The position numbers and the translations under genes are program-made. The notes beneath the pieces are model-generated. The model was not told the DNA's origin. It did no database searches and was given only the letters and a program-made list of their open reading frames with translations. A stretch of DNA of 64,000 nt from the NCBI GenBank assembly GCA_046318415.1, contig JBKCUK010000010.1, forward strand, positions 62,001 through 126,000, in the 5' to 3' direction. Every line of letters starts with the position of its first letter. Position 1 is the stretch's first letter. Positions 54,929 through 63,995 of this stretch are shown here, in pieces. This DNA comes from JBKCUK01 sp046318415 (GTDB lineage: Bacteria; Pseudomonadota; Alphaproteobacteria; Caedimonadales; Caedimonadaceae).

Positions 54929-55783
54929 ATGACGTCCTTGTTATTTTACGGATTCTCGATCGTTCTCTTGTTTGCGGCCCTTCGGGTGGTGTTTGCCAAC
55001 AACCCCGTTCATGCCGTCTTGAATCTCATTTTATGTTTTATCGCGTCCGCAGGATTGTTCATTCTGCAGGGCGCTGAACTGATCGCCATGCTGCTAGCTA
55101 TTGTTTACGTGGGCGCCGTGGCCGTGCTGTTTTTATTTGTTGTGATGATGTTGGATATCGTCCCGCCTGAAGAACATTCGTCAGGGCCCATGAAAATTAG
55201 GGTAGTTTTGCAAACCATTGCCGGCATGTTGCTTTATGCGGGCTCGGTCATCTTCCTATCCATTCTGCTGTTCTCTATTTGGCGTTTTGCCGTGCAAGAG
55301 TTTTCCGGTGCACCCTTAAGCCAACCACTGGCCTCGGGTGTTGCTGCCTTTTTCAGCTTTGCAGGGGGAATTGCCCTCAGTGAAGTATGGAAAGGTAAGT
55401 TTTTTCCCTCCTTAAGTCTTAAAGCGTCACGTCTGCTGCCTTGGGCGGCCGTGTGGGCAGGCTTTATTATGGTGGGCCTCAGCCAACTTTTATGGTCATC
55501 CTTTGGTCCCCAAACCCTGTTCCTAACCGGTAAAGGGGCGGTCCCGTTCGAGCCAGGATCTTCAACGACATTGAGTGTGGGGAAGGTTTTGTACACCAGC
55601 TATGCGCCCTTGTTTCAGTTAGGTGGCCTTGTGCTGCTTGTTGCAATGATTGGCGCCATTGTCTTGACCCACCGACGTCGTCCTGGGGTGAAACGGCAAG
55701 ATATTGCCGCACAAGTAAGCCGCCAAAAAGCGGATACCGTCAAGTTAGTCAATGTGCCCCTGCGCGGAGGTGTTGATGTCTGA
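54929..55783 (+). CDS. nuoJ: NADH-quinone oxidoreductase subunit J, enlarged
   Basis: NuoJ is a membrane-arm subunit of complex I. The N-terminal part (FANNPVHAVLNLILCFIASA; AIVYVGAVAVLFLFVVMMLD, including the pi-bulge helix TM3) and the C-terminal part (VGKVLYTSYAPLFQLGGLVL, then IGAIVLTHRRR) are canonical. Between them (about residues 95-190) the protein is longer than the usual ~200 residues and seems to hold two extra membrane segments (GVAAFFSFAGGIALSE; LPWAAVWAGFIMVGLSQLL). The start is ATG 54929, or TTG 54926. It leads nuoJKLMN; nuoA-I are not upstream. Its end overlaps nuoK by 8 bases. Confidence 0.92.
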   Translation: MTSLLFYGFSIVLLFAALRVVFANNPVHAVLNLILCFIASAGLFILQGAELIAMLLAIVYVGAVAVLFLFVVMMLDIVPPEEHSSGPMKIRVVLQTIAGMLLYAGSVIFLSILLFSIWRFAVQEFSGAPLSQPLASGVAAFFSFAGGIALSEVWKGKFFPSLSLKASRLLPWAAVWAGFIMVGLSQLLWSSFGPQTLFLTGKGAVPFEPGSSTTLSVGKVLYTSYAPLFQLGGLVLLVAMIGAIVLTHRRRPGVKRQDIAAQVSRQKADTVKLVNVPLRGGVDV

Positions 55784-56114
55784 TCAGGTTTCTGTTCCGG
55801 CCCTCTTACAGGTTGAGCCGATGCACTATATCTTGGTGTCGGCTTTGCTTTTTTGTATTGGCATTTTTGGTCTTATTCGCGGGCGCCGGAACGTCATTTC
55901 CATGCTGATGTCCATCGAGCTGATGCTGCTTGCCGTCAACATCAATTTGGTGACTTTTTCGACGGCAACCCACGATTTGGTTGGGCAGATTTTTACCTTT
56001 TTTGTGCTGACCGTCGCTGCTGCAGAGGCGGCCATTGGTCTTGCCATTCTTGTGGTTTATCACAGGAATCGCGGCAGCATCGCCGTGGATGATTTGACAA
56101 GTTTACGGGGATAG
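55776..56114 (+). CDS. nuoK: NADH-quinone oxidoreductase subunit K
   Basis: NuoK is a small three-helix subunit of the complex I membrane arm. The 112-residue protein contains the conserved SIELMLLAVNINLVTFS with the membrane Glu, and the second membrane Glu in AAAEAAIGLAILVVYHR; both take part in proton translocation. The start is ATG 55776 with GGAGG upstream; an open upstream extension to GTG 55752 is not needed. It overlaps the end of nuoJ, a sign of coupling. Confidence 0.96.
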   Translation: MSDQVSVPALLQVEPMHYILVSALLFCIGIFGLIRGRRNVISMLMSIELMLLAVNINLVTFSTATHDLVGQIFTFFVLTVAAAEAAIGLAILVVYHRNRGSIAVDDLTSLRG

Positions 56115-56123
56115 GAAAGGGCA

Positions 56124-58052
56124 ATGACCATGGATCTTATTCACCCCATCACGCCGCTGGCTGCCCCGCTGCTGGGTTTTCTGACGACAGGTCTTTTTGG
56201 GCGTTTATTGGGACGGATAGCCTCCAATGCCGTCACCTGCGTTTTGATGGCGCTTGCCATGGTGGTCTCGTGGATGTTGTTTTGGCGCTACGGCCTTGAG
56301 GGGCAAAAGGCGATAACCCAAGTACTACCGTTTATTGATGTTGGGATCCTTGAGGTCCATTGGGGCTTTCAGATGGACAGCCTGTCTTCCTTAATGATGT
56401 TGGTGGTGACCACGGTTTCTTTTTTGGTGCATATCTATGCCATCGGTTATATGGATCACGATCGCACGCCACCACGATTTATGGCTTATTTAAGCCTTTT
56501 TACGTTCATGATGTTGATCCTCGTCACGGGCGACAATCTGGTGCAGTTATTCGTGGGTTGGGAAGGCGTGGGGTTAGCCTCATACCTTCTGATCGGCTAT
56601 TGGTACGAGAAGCCATCCGCCTGCGCTGCCGCGATTAAGGCTTTCGTGGTCAACCGCGTGGGTGACTTGGGCCTGATTCTAGCCATGGGTTGCTGTTTCT
56701 TCCTTTTCAATAGTTTAAATTTCAACACCATCCTTGAAAGTGCCCCCCAAGTGGTGGACCAGGCCTTTCAGATCAACGACTGGTCTGTTCCTGTATTAGA
56801 GGTCACGTGCCTTTTACTTTTTGTGGGCGCCATGGGAAAATCGGCGCAAATTGGCCTCCACACCTGGTTGCCTGATGCGATGGAGGGACCCACACCTGTG
56901 TCTGCCCTTATTCACGCAGCGACCATGGTGACGGCGGGTATTTTTTTGGTGGTGAGGCTCTCGCCCCTATTCGAACTGGCGCCCCTTGCACGCGATGTGA
57001 TGATTGTGGTGGGGGCCACCACGGCCTTCTTCGCGGGCACCATTGCGTTGACGCAAAATGACATCAAGCGTGTGATTGCCTATTCCACCTGCAGTCAATT
57101 GGGCATGATGTTCCTGGCCTGTGGCGTGTCGGCTTATGACGCCGCCATGTTCCACTTGGCGACCCATGCGTTTTTCAAGGCCTTATTATTCTTAGGTGCT
57201 GGTGCTGTCATCCATGCGCTCTCTGATGAGCAAGACATGCGTAAAATGGGCGGTATCTGGCGTCATATTCCGGTGACTTATGGCATGATGTGGATCGGAA
57301 GTCTTGCCCTTGCAGGAATTCCTTTCTTTGCAGGGTACTATTCAAAACACGCGATTTTGGATGCCGTTCTGGCGGCGTCCGGCCCCATAGCAAGTTACGG
57401 CATTATCATGGGATTCGCCGGTGCCTTCTTGACCGCATTTTATTCGTGGCGGCTTTTGTATATGACGTTTACCGGTGCACCACGCGCCCCTGAGGCGGTC
57501 TTAAGCCGCGTGCATGAACCTGGGATGAGTATGCTGTTACCGCTGTTTTTACTGAGCATCGGTGCGGTTTTTGCAGGCTACCTCGGCCATGATATGATTC
57601 TCAGTCAAGAGTTTTGGCAGGCAACCATTGCCGTTAAAGAAGTGCACGCGTCTGTGTCACCATGGTTTTCTTCATTGTCAACGATCCTCTCCCTTTTTGG
57701 AATTGGACTTGCCACTTATATTTATTGGCGCCACCCCAGCCTATCTTCACGCATAGCACAGCAGTTTAAAGCGGCGCACACTTTCCTTTATCACAAGTGG
57801 TATTTCGACGAAGCATATGAGGCTATTTTTGTAAGGCCGTCTCTCCTTTTAGGCCGCATTTTATGGAAGGGTGGGGACGTGGCCTTGATTGATACTTATG
57901 GGCCCAATGCGCTGGCTAAGATTAGTCTTGCAACGGGAGACCGCCTTTCACGCCTCCAGACCGGCTATGTGGCCAGTTATGCCCTGATGATGGTCGTTGG
58001 ATTACTCTCGTTCCTGGTTTGGCATGTGCTTGTTGTTTTGGGGGGATCGTAA
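56124..58052 (+). CDS. nuoL: NADH-quinone oxidoreductase subunit L
   Basis: NuoL is the largest antiporter-like subunit, at the distal end of the membrane arm, with the long lateral helix at its C-terminus. The 642-residue protein has FVGWEGVGLASYLLIGYWY with the key Glu, and GKSAQIGLHTWLPDAMEGPTP with the channel Lys and the loop motif. The C-terminal part from about residue 540 forms the lateral helix. The length is typical. The start is ATG 56124, nine bases after nuoK. Confidence 0.97.
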   Translation: MTMDLIHPITPLAAPLLGFLTTGLFGRLLGRIASNAVTCVLMALAMVVSWMLFWRYGLEGQKAITQVLPFIDVGILEVHWGFQMDSLSSLMMLVVTTVSFLVHIYAIGYMDHDRTPPRFMAYLSLFTFMMLILVTGDNLVQLFVGWEGVGLASYLLIGYWYEKPSACAAAIKAFVVNRVGDLGLILAMGCCFFLFNSLNFNTILESAPQVVDQAFQINDWSVPVLEVTCLLLFVGAMGKSAQIGLHTWLPDAMEGPTPVSALIHAATMVTAGIFLVVRLSPLFELAPLARDVMIVVGATTAFFAGTIALTQNDIKRVIAYSTCSQLGMMFLACGVSAYDAAMFHLATHAFFKALLFLGAGAVIHALSDEQDMRKMGGIWRHIPVTYGMMWIGSLALAGIPFFAGYYSKHAILDAVLAASGPIASYGIIMGFAGAFLTAFYSWRLLYMTFTGAPRAPEAVLSRVHEPGMSMLLPLFLLSIGAVFAGYLGHDMILSQEFWQATIAVKEVHASVSPWFSSLSTILSLFGIGLATYIYWRHPSLSSRIAQQFKAAHTFLYHKWYFDEAYEAIFVRPSLLLGRILWKGGDVALIDTYGPNALAKISLATGDRLSRLQTGYVASYALMMVVGLLSFLVWHVLVVLGGS

Positions 58053-58076
58053 AGGAATGTTGATGGAGACACACGC

Positions 58077-59591
58077 ATGAATGCACTGCCTTTACTGACA
58101 ATCGCCACCTTTACCCCGCTGCTTGGTGCCCTGGTGATCGGACTGATGGTGCGTGAAGATCCCAAAGATCCCGCCCATTCTTCCAATGCGAGAGCCGTTG
58201 CGTTGATTGCCTCGCTTGCAACCTTTATCGTCACCCTTGCCGCCTATGCCCAATTCGACCCGAATCATTCAGGCTTTCAGCTGCTGGAGCATCATGCATG
58301 GCTGCCAAGCTTGGGCGTCAGCTATCGTCTAGGGGTTGATGGTCTCTCCATGACCCTCATTCTGCTTTCTGCCTTCATGACGCCGCTTGCGATCCTTGCC
58401 ACATGGCACGCCATCAAGAATCGCGTCAAGACCTGTATGATACTTTTCCTGGTGCTGGAGACCATGATGATTGGTTCATTCAGCGCCCTTGATCTGGTCC
58501 TGTTTTACATCTTCTTTGAGGGCGTCTTGATTCCCATGTTCCTGATTATCGGCATCTGGGGCGGCGAGCGGCGCATCTATGCCGCCATGAAATTTTTCCT
58601 CTATACCTTGCTGGGCTCCCTTTTGATGTTGGTCGCGATCCTGGTGTTGTATCAGTACAGCCATTCCATGGGCTATGAAGAGGCCCTGCACACAGCTCTT
58701 CCTTCCGATGTGCAAAAGCTTCTCTGGCTTGCTTTCTTTGCTTCTTTTGCGGTGAAGCTTCCCATGTGGCCCGTACACACCTGGCTTCCCGATGCGCACG
58801 TCGAAGCGCCAACCGCGGGTTCAGTTCTGCTGGCAGCTGTGCTGCTTAAGATGGGTGGCTATGGATTTTTGCGCTTTTCCATTCCACTTTTTCCCGAAGC
58901 GTCGCAATTCTTTGCACCCTTTGTGATGACCTTAAGCATCGTTGCTGTGATTTACACCTCGCTGGTGGCCCTTGCGCAAGAGGATATGAAAAAACTGGTT
59001 GCCTACTCCTCGGTCGCCCACATGGGGTTTGTGACTTTAGGCCTGTTTACCTTTAATGTGTATGGCTTGCAGGGGGCGATTTTTCAGATGATCAGCCATG
59101 GCTTGATCTCGGGCGCGCTGTTCTTGTGCGTTGGTGTGCTCTATGACCGGGCCCATACCCGCATGATCACGGCTTTTGGCGGCTTGGCGCGCTTGATGCC
59201 CATCTATGCTGTGTTCTTTGCCGTCTTTATGTTTGGTTCCATTGGTCTTCCAGGAACCAGCGGGTTTGTTGGCGAATTCTTGGTTTTAATTGGCACTTTT
59301 AAAGTGAATGGGTGGTTGGCGTTTGGGGCAGGGCTTGGGCTCATCTTGGGCGCTGCCTACATGCTGTGGCTCTATCGTCGGGTGATGCTGGGAGCGCCCC
59401 AACTGCAAACCGAGACGTCGGTCTTTACGGATCTATCGCCGGTCGAATGGGCGGCATTGCTTCCCCTGGCCGTCACAGCCCTCTTTTTTGGGATCTATCC
59501 AAAACCCATTTTATCTATGACCGAGCCTGTGGCGCAAAAAATCATCATGGATATGCGGGCACACGCGATCAACACCCCAAAAGGCTATTAA
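58077..59591 (+). CDS. nuoM: NADH-quinone oxidoreductase subunit M
   Basis: This is the second antiporter-like subunit of complex I. The 504-residue protein has YRLGVDGLSMTLILLS, the membrane Glu within FEGVLIPMFLIIGIWGG, and KLPMWPVHTWLPDAHVEAPT with the channel Lys. GGAGA precedes the ATG. It follows nuoL by 24 bases and precedes nuoN by 36, in the same operon. Confidence 0.97.
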   Translation: MNALPLLTIATFTPLLGALVIGLMVREDPKDPAHSSNARAVALIASLATFIVTLAAYAQFDPNHSGFQLLEHHAWLPSLGVSYRLGVDGLSMTLILLSAFMTPLAILATWHAIKNRVKTCMILFLVLETMMIGSFSALDLVLFYIFFEGVLIPMFLIIGIWGGERRIYAAMKFFLYTLLGSLLMLVAILVLYQYSHSMGYEEALHTALPSDVQKLLWLAFFASFAVKLPMWPVHTWLPDAHVEAPTAGSVLLAAVLLKMGGYGFLRFSIPLFPEASQFFAPFVMTLSIVAVIYTSLVALAQEDMKKLVAYSSVAHMGFVTLGLFTFNVYGLQGAIFQMISHGLISGALFLCVGVLYDRAHTRMITAFGGLARLMPIYAVFFAVFMFGSIGLPGTSGFVGEFLVLIGTFKVNGWLAFGAGLGLILGAAYMLWLYRRVMLGAPQLQTETSVFTDLSPVEWAALLPLAVTALFFGIYPKPILSMTEPVAQKIIMDMRAHAINTPKGY

Positions 59592-59627
59592 GACGTTGCT
59601 GATGACTAAAAATAAGGAAAATCCGGC

Positions 59628-61100
59628 ATGTTAGGTTTCTTGTCTGAGCATACCCCCGCCATTTTGCCCGAGATTTTTTTAAGTATCGCTGCCATGGCGC
59701 TGTTGCTGATTGGTGTGTTCTCTCAAGAAGGGAAGGAACGGCGTATCACCTATTTTTCAATCCTAGCCCTGGTGATCACGGCTTTGTTTGCGGCGGACGT
59801 TGCCCCGTTTGATCAGCACGATACAAGAAATTTATACCTGTCCAATGGGTTTACCCAATTTTGCAAAGTTGCGGTTTTGTTGTTCACCGCAGCGACCCTC
59901 TTGTTGACGCTGCGCCAATTGGATCTGGAGGGCATTAATCGCTTTGAATATCCAGTCCTCAGCCTTCTCATGGCCCTTGGCATGATGGTTGTGATTTCCA
60001 GTAATGATTTGATGGCGCTCTTCATGGGGATCGAATTGGTCTCACTCCCCCTTTATGTGCTGGCCGCCATGCGTCGCAGCGAAACCCGTTCCGGTGAGGC
60101 AGCGATCAAGTATTTTATCTTGGGTGCTTTATCCTCGGCCTTGTTCTTATACGGCACAAGCCTCATTTATGGCGCCACCGGAAGTACGGACTTCTTTAGT
60201 ATTCTAAGCGCGTTAAAGCAGTCTCAGCCCCATACGGGCTTGCTAATGACGGCCGTGGGTCTGGTCCTTGCGGGACTTGCGTTTAAAGTGACTTTAGCAC
60301 CATTTCATGTGTGGGCACCCGATGTGTATGAGGGCGCTCCCACACCGGTGGTGGTTTTGTTCAGCGCTGCGCCGAAGCTTGCGGTCTTTGCCGCCCTTGC
60401 GCGCTTCCTGGGCGAAGCCGTGCTGCCCTTGCAGCCGTTATGGTCACAGCTTCTGTCTTTATTTGCCGTGGCCTCCATGTTGGTCGGGGCCTTTGCAGCA
60501 CTTAATCAAATGAATATCAAGCGATTGTTGGCGTACAGTACCGTTGCGCACATGGGTTATGCTTCCCTTGCCCTCCTCGCGCCCAGCAGTGAAAGCATCG
60601 CCCAACTGGTGATTTATTTAGTTATTTATGGCGTCACCGTATTGGCCGCCTTTGGGTGTATCTTAAGCCTTCGCCACCATGGAAAGTCCTTGGAAAGTCT
60701 TCAAGATTATCAAGGTTTGGGCCGCGAGCATCCGCGAATTGCGGCTGGCCTTGCAGTGATTTTTTTCTCTCTTGCCGGCATTCCGCCCTTGGCGGGCTTT
60801 TTTGCAAAATTGGGCTTGTTCATGGCGGCGGTGAAGGCTGGCTATGGATGGCTGGTGACCCTGGCCGTTCTCACCAGCGTGGTCTCGGCAGGTTATTATC
60901 TGCGCATCCTGCGTCTCGTTTACTTTGATGTTGCCCAAGAAAAGGGGCTTAAAGGTCTGAAACTTGACCCCAAAATGTACCGGGAAACTGCCTACGTAAC
61001 GGTCATTGCCGTTGGACTCTTGGTGGCCTACGCGCTTTGGCCCAATGCGTTGATCGAGCGGGCTGAGGCGGCCGCCGCCACCTTGTTCGTCAAAACTTAA
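59628..61100 (+). CDS. nuoN: NADH-quinone oxidoreductase subunit N
   Basis: This is the third antiporter-like subunit. The 490-residue protein has MGIELVSLPLYVLAAMRR with the membrane Glu and AFKVTLAPFHVWAPDVYEG with the channel Lys, plus FFAKLGLFMAAVKAG in a late helix. AAGGA precedes the ATG. It ends the nuo block; birA follows after 12 bases, an order common in alphaproteobacteria. Confidence 0.97.
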   Translation: MLGFLSEHTPAILPEIFLSIAAMALLLIGVFSQEGKERRITYFSILALVITALFAADVAPFDQHDTRNLYLSNGFTQFCKVAVLLFTAATLLLTLRQLDLEGINRFEYPVLSLLMALGMMVVISSNDLMALFMGIELVSLPLYVLAAMRRSETRSGEAAIKYFILGALSSALFLYGTSLIYGATGSTDFFSILSALKQSQPHTGLLMTAVGLVLAGLAFKVTLAPFHVWAPDVYEGAPTPVVVLFSAAPKLAVFAALARFLGEAVLPLQPLWSQLLSLFAVASMLVGAFAALNQMNIKRLLAYSTVAHMGYASLALLAPSSESIAQLVIYLVIYGVTVLAAFGCILSLRHHGKSLESLQDYQGLGREHPRIAAGLAVIFFSLAGIPPLAGFFAKLGLFMAAVKAGYGWLVTLAVLTSVVSAGYYLRILRLVYFDVAQEKGLKGLKLDPKMYRETAYVTVIAVGLLVAYALWPNALIERAEAAAATLFVKT

Positions 61101-61112
61101 GAGCGGTCATCC

Positions 61113-61877
61113 ATGGTTTTTTCGTGGGCGTGGCACCACTACCCAACGGTCTCCAGCACCATGGATGTGGCCCGTGAGTTACTGTGCCAAGAAGAGGGAT
61201 TTAATGCTGTTGCCGTAATGGCCGACCAACAAACATCTGGGCGCGGGCGGCGGGGCAGGCAATGGATCTCAGGACAAGGTAACCTCTTCTTGACGCTGGG
61301 CTTTAGACCGAAATGCCAGACGGAGGTTATCCCCCAGATTTCTCTCGTGGCGGCAGCAGCTCTTCATTGTGACCTTAAAAGCCTCGGGAGATCTCCCTCC
61401 GACTTTACCCTTAAATGGCCCAATGACGTGTTGCTGAAGGGGAGGAAGGTGGCAGGACTCCTTCTTGAGAGCGACCACAGTGATGCACTCACCGTTCTTT
61501 TGGGGGTGGGGGTCAATATCAACCACAGTCCCAATGAGACGACTTTCCCAGCTACTTCGCTTGAATCTGAGGTAAGTGCCCCTCCCAAACCGCGCCCTTT
61601 GGCAGAGAGTTTTGTTACTGTTTTCGAGACACAATATGATCGATGGGTGCGATATGGGTTTGACGAAACGCGGAATTATTGGCGTCAGAATGCGTCCTTT
61701 TTAGGGCAGAAAATAGGGGTATGCCTCGCACAGGGTGAGGCCCCCGTTGAAGGGGAGTTCCTTGACATAGAGGCAGACGGTGCGTTAAAACTAAAGGAAT
61801 ACAATGGTAATGAGCACTGCTATTATGCAGGCGAAATCACGTCTATGCGGCCGGAAATAACCCCAGCATATCTGTGA
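61113..61877 (+). CDS. birA: Biotin--[acetyl-CoA carboxylase] ligase
   Basis: BirA attaches biotin to the BCCP subunit of acetyl-CoA carboxylase. The 254-residue protein has the catalytic loop TSGRGRRGRQWISGQGNLF and the KWPNDVLLKGRKVAGLL motif. There is no N-terminal helix-turn-helix, so it is the non-regulatory class I type. The length is typical. It is tightly spaced after nuoN and probably cotranscribed. Confidence 0.95.
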   Translation: MVFSWAWHHYPTVSSTMDVARELLCQEEGFNAVAVMADQQTSGRGRRGRQWISGQGNLFLTLGFRPKCQTEVIPQISLVAAAALHCDLKSLGRSPSDFTLKWPNDVLLKGRKVAGLLLESDHSDALTVLLGVGVNINHSPNETTFPATSLESEVSAPPKPRPLAESFVTVFETQYDRWVRYGFDETRNYWRQNASFLGQKIGVCLAQGEAPVEGEFLDIEADGALKLKEYNGNEHCYYAGEITSMRPEITPAYL

Positions 61878-62022
61878 TCAGACAATCCCATGTAATGTCA
61901 GCCGCAGAAACTCAAGCGGCTTAGGTGCGAGTTATGTAAAAAATGCATCTCGCAGAGTTTTAAAAAACTCACTAAACATAAAATGATATTCGAATATAGT
62001 GAAGAAGAAATAATAACGATAC

Positions 62023-63681
62023 ATGACAAAGACAAAATTTAAACATCCTGAGCATCTGTACTTTTTACCTCTTGGTGGCTCTGGCGAAATCGGCATGAAT
62101 ATGAATCTTTATGCCTACCAAAATAAATGGCTAATGGTCGACTGCGGCATTACCTTTACCCGTGATTTAGGGATTGAGGTCCTGATGCCAGATCCCAGCT
62201 TTATCGCTGAGCGTCGTAAAGACCTGGTTGGGCTGGTGTTAACCCATGCCCATGAAGATCACATCGGCGCCGTTCCTTATCTTTGGGAGAGGCTACGCTG
62301 CCCCATTTTTGCAACGCCGTTCACGGCTTTTTTGGTCCGCGAAAAGCTCAAAGAGGTGGGCCTGCTAAAGCAAGCCATTGTGACCGAAGTGCCCCTGGAT
62401 AGCGAGATTACCCTAGATCCTTTCAAAATCCGCTACATCACACTCACGCACTCAATTCCAGAACCCAATGCTCTTGCCATTAGCACGGACGCTGGCACTG
62501 TGATTCATACAGGCGATTGGAAAATTGATCCTGAGCCTTTTGTGGGCGCCCAGACCGATATCAAGACCTTAAGTCAGTATGGAGATCAGGGCGTTCTGGC
62601 GCTTGTGTGTGATTCCACCAATGCCTTTGTGCACGGCCGCACAGGATCCGAGGCTGAGGTGCGCTCTGAGTTGGCCGGCCTCATCGCGCAGCAAAAAAAT
62701 CGTGTGGTGGTCGCCTGTTTTGCCAGCAACGTGGCGCGTGTTGAATCGGCGGCCCTTGCAGGCCAGAGTGCGGGGCGTAAAGTGGTTCTTGCAGGTCGAT
62801 CCCTGTTTCGCATGGATGATGCGGCCCGCAGCTGCGGTTACATGAAGGGAATGCCCAAGTTCCTTGACGAGGATAAAGTCAAAGGTCTGAGGCGGGATGA
62901 AACTCTGATTATTTGTACCGGATCACAAGGGGAGCCTCGTTCGGCACTGGCCCGTATTGCCAGCGGCCAGCATCCACGCATTAAGCTTGATGCCGGTGAC
63001 ACGGTCATTTTCTCATCCCGCGTGATCCCTGGCAATGAAGACGCCATTAAAGTGCTGCAAAATCAGCTGCATGACCTGGGCGTCCACGTGATCACAGACC
63101 ATGAAGAGGAAGTCCATGTTTCTGGACACCCCGCCCGGGATGAATTGAAGGATATGTATGCCTGGGTGCGCCCCCAAATCTTGGTACCGGTCCATGGCGA
63201 GAAAGATCATATGCGCGAACAGGCCAAATGGGGCCTGTCGTGTGGAATCAAAAAGAGCATTGTACCCGAAAACGGTACTCTGATCTGCCTTGACCCTCAA
63301 CATCCCAAAATTGAGGCCCACGTGCCAGCTGGTCGCCTTGCCCTTGATGGTGGGCACGCCGTTCCTTTTGATGCGGCCCACATTAAAGAACGCGGCAAAA
63401 TGCGCCAGGCGGGCATGGTGGCGCTAACGCTTCCTTTGGGTAAGGGCACAAAAGTGCGGGGTGGGTTCCTGATGAGCCTTGTGGGTGTTGTGGATCCAAG
63501 CCTTGAGCCTGTCGCACGCCAACATCTGACGGGTGTGATTTATGATGCTCTCGATGTGATTCCAAAACAGCACTTGGAAGACGATAGTGTGATCGGAGAG
63601 GCTGTGCGCAGCGCCGTACGCCGCGGTTTAAAGCATCTTTACGGCAAAGCCCCCCTTGTGGTGGTGCATATCTTGCGATAA
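62023..63681 (+). CDS. rnj: Ribonuclease J
   Basis: RNase J combines 5'-3' exonuclease and endonuclease activity in mRNA and rRNA processing. The 552-residue metallo-beta-lactamase/beta-CASP protein has the zinc motif THAHEDHIGAVPYLW near residue 75, HTGDWKIDPEP, CDSTNA, the beta-CASP stretch GSQGEPRSAL, and VHVSGHPARDELK further on. The length is typical of alphaproteobacteria. No pantothenate kinase (coaX) gene separates it from birA, which is a common neighbour in this clade. Confidence 0.96.
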   Translation: MTKTKFKHPEHLYFLPLGGSGEIGMNMNLYAYQNKWLMVDCGITFTRDLGIEVLMPDPSFIAERRKDLVGLVLTHAHEDHIGAVPYLWERLRCPIFATPFTAFLVREKLKEVGLLKQAIVTEVPLDSEITLDPFKIRYITLTHSIPEPNALAISTDAGTVIHTGDWKIDPEPFVGAQTDIKTLSQYGDQGVLALVCDSTNAFVHGRTGSEAEVRSELAGLIAQQKNRVVVACFASNVARVESAALAGQSAGRKVVLAGRSLFRMDDAARSCGYMKGMPKFLDEDKVKGLRRDETLIICTGSQGEPRSALARIASGQHPRIKLDAGDTVIFSSRVIPGNEDAIKVLQNQLHDLGVHVITDHEEEVHVSGHPARDELKDMYAWVRPQILVPVHGEKDHMREQAKWGLSCGIKKSIVPENGTLICLDPQHPKIEAHVPAGRLALDGGHAVPFDAAHIKERGKMRQAGMVALTLPLGKGTKVRGGFLMSLVGVVDPSLEPVARQHLTGVIYDALDVIPKQHLEDDSVIGEAVRSAVRRGLKHLYGKAPLVVVHILR

Positions 63682-63761
63682 TCATGAGAAGAGGGGCGAG
63701 GGGATTCCCTCGCAGCTTCTTTCATCAAGCATCAATGAATAACAGAGGATTATAAAGAGCC

Positions 63762-63995
63762 ATGGGCGTCGTCTCTGCTATTGTGGTTTTCCTCATTATC
63801 TGGTGGGTCCTTATTTTTGCTGTTCTGCCCTTTGGCGTGGAAGAGGAAGAAAAGGCCATCATCGGCCTTGCTGACGGGGCCCCAAAAGACGCCAAAATTT
63901 TCAAGAAAATCGCCGTGACCACAGCCCTTACGTGCCTCATTTGGGGTGTTATTTACTACGGCTCTCACGCTGGGTGGTTCGCATGGCTTCTCTAG
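63762..63995 (+). CDS. DUF1467 family membrane protein
   Basis: The 77-residue protein with two transmembrane helices (SAIVVFLIIWWVLIFAVLPFG and ALTCLIWGVIYYGSHAGW) and the loop motif DGAPKD is typical of alphaproteobacterial DUF1467, usually found between rnj and proS. The function is unknown. The ATG has AGAGG-like sequence upstream. The methylmalonyl-CoA epimerase gene often found before it is absent. Confidence 0.9.
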   Translation: MGVVSAIVVFLIIWWVLIFAVLPFGVEEEEKAIIGLADGAPKDAKIFKKIAVTTALTCLIWGVIYYGSHAGWFAWLL

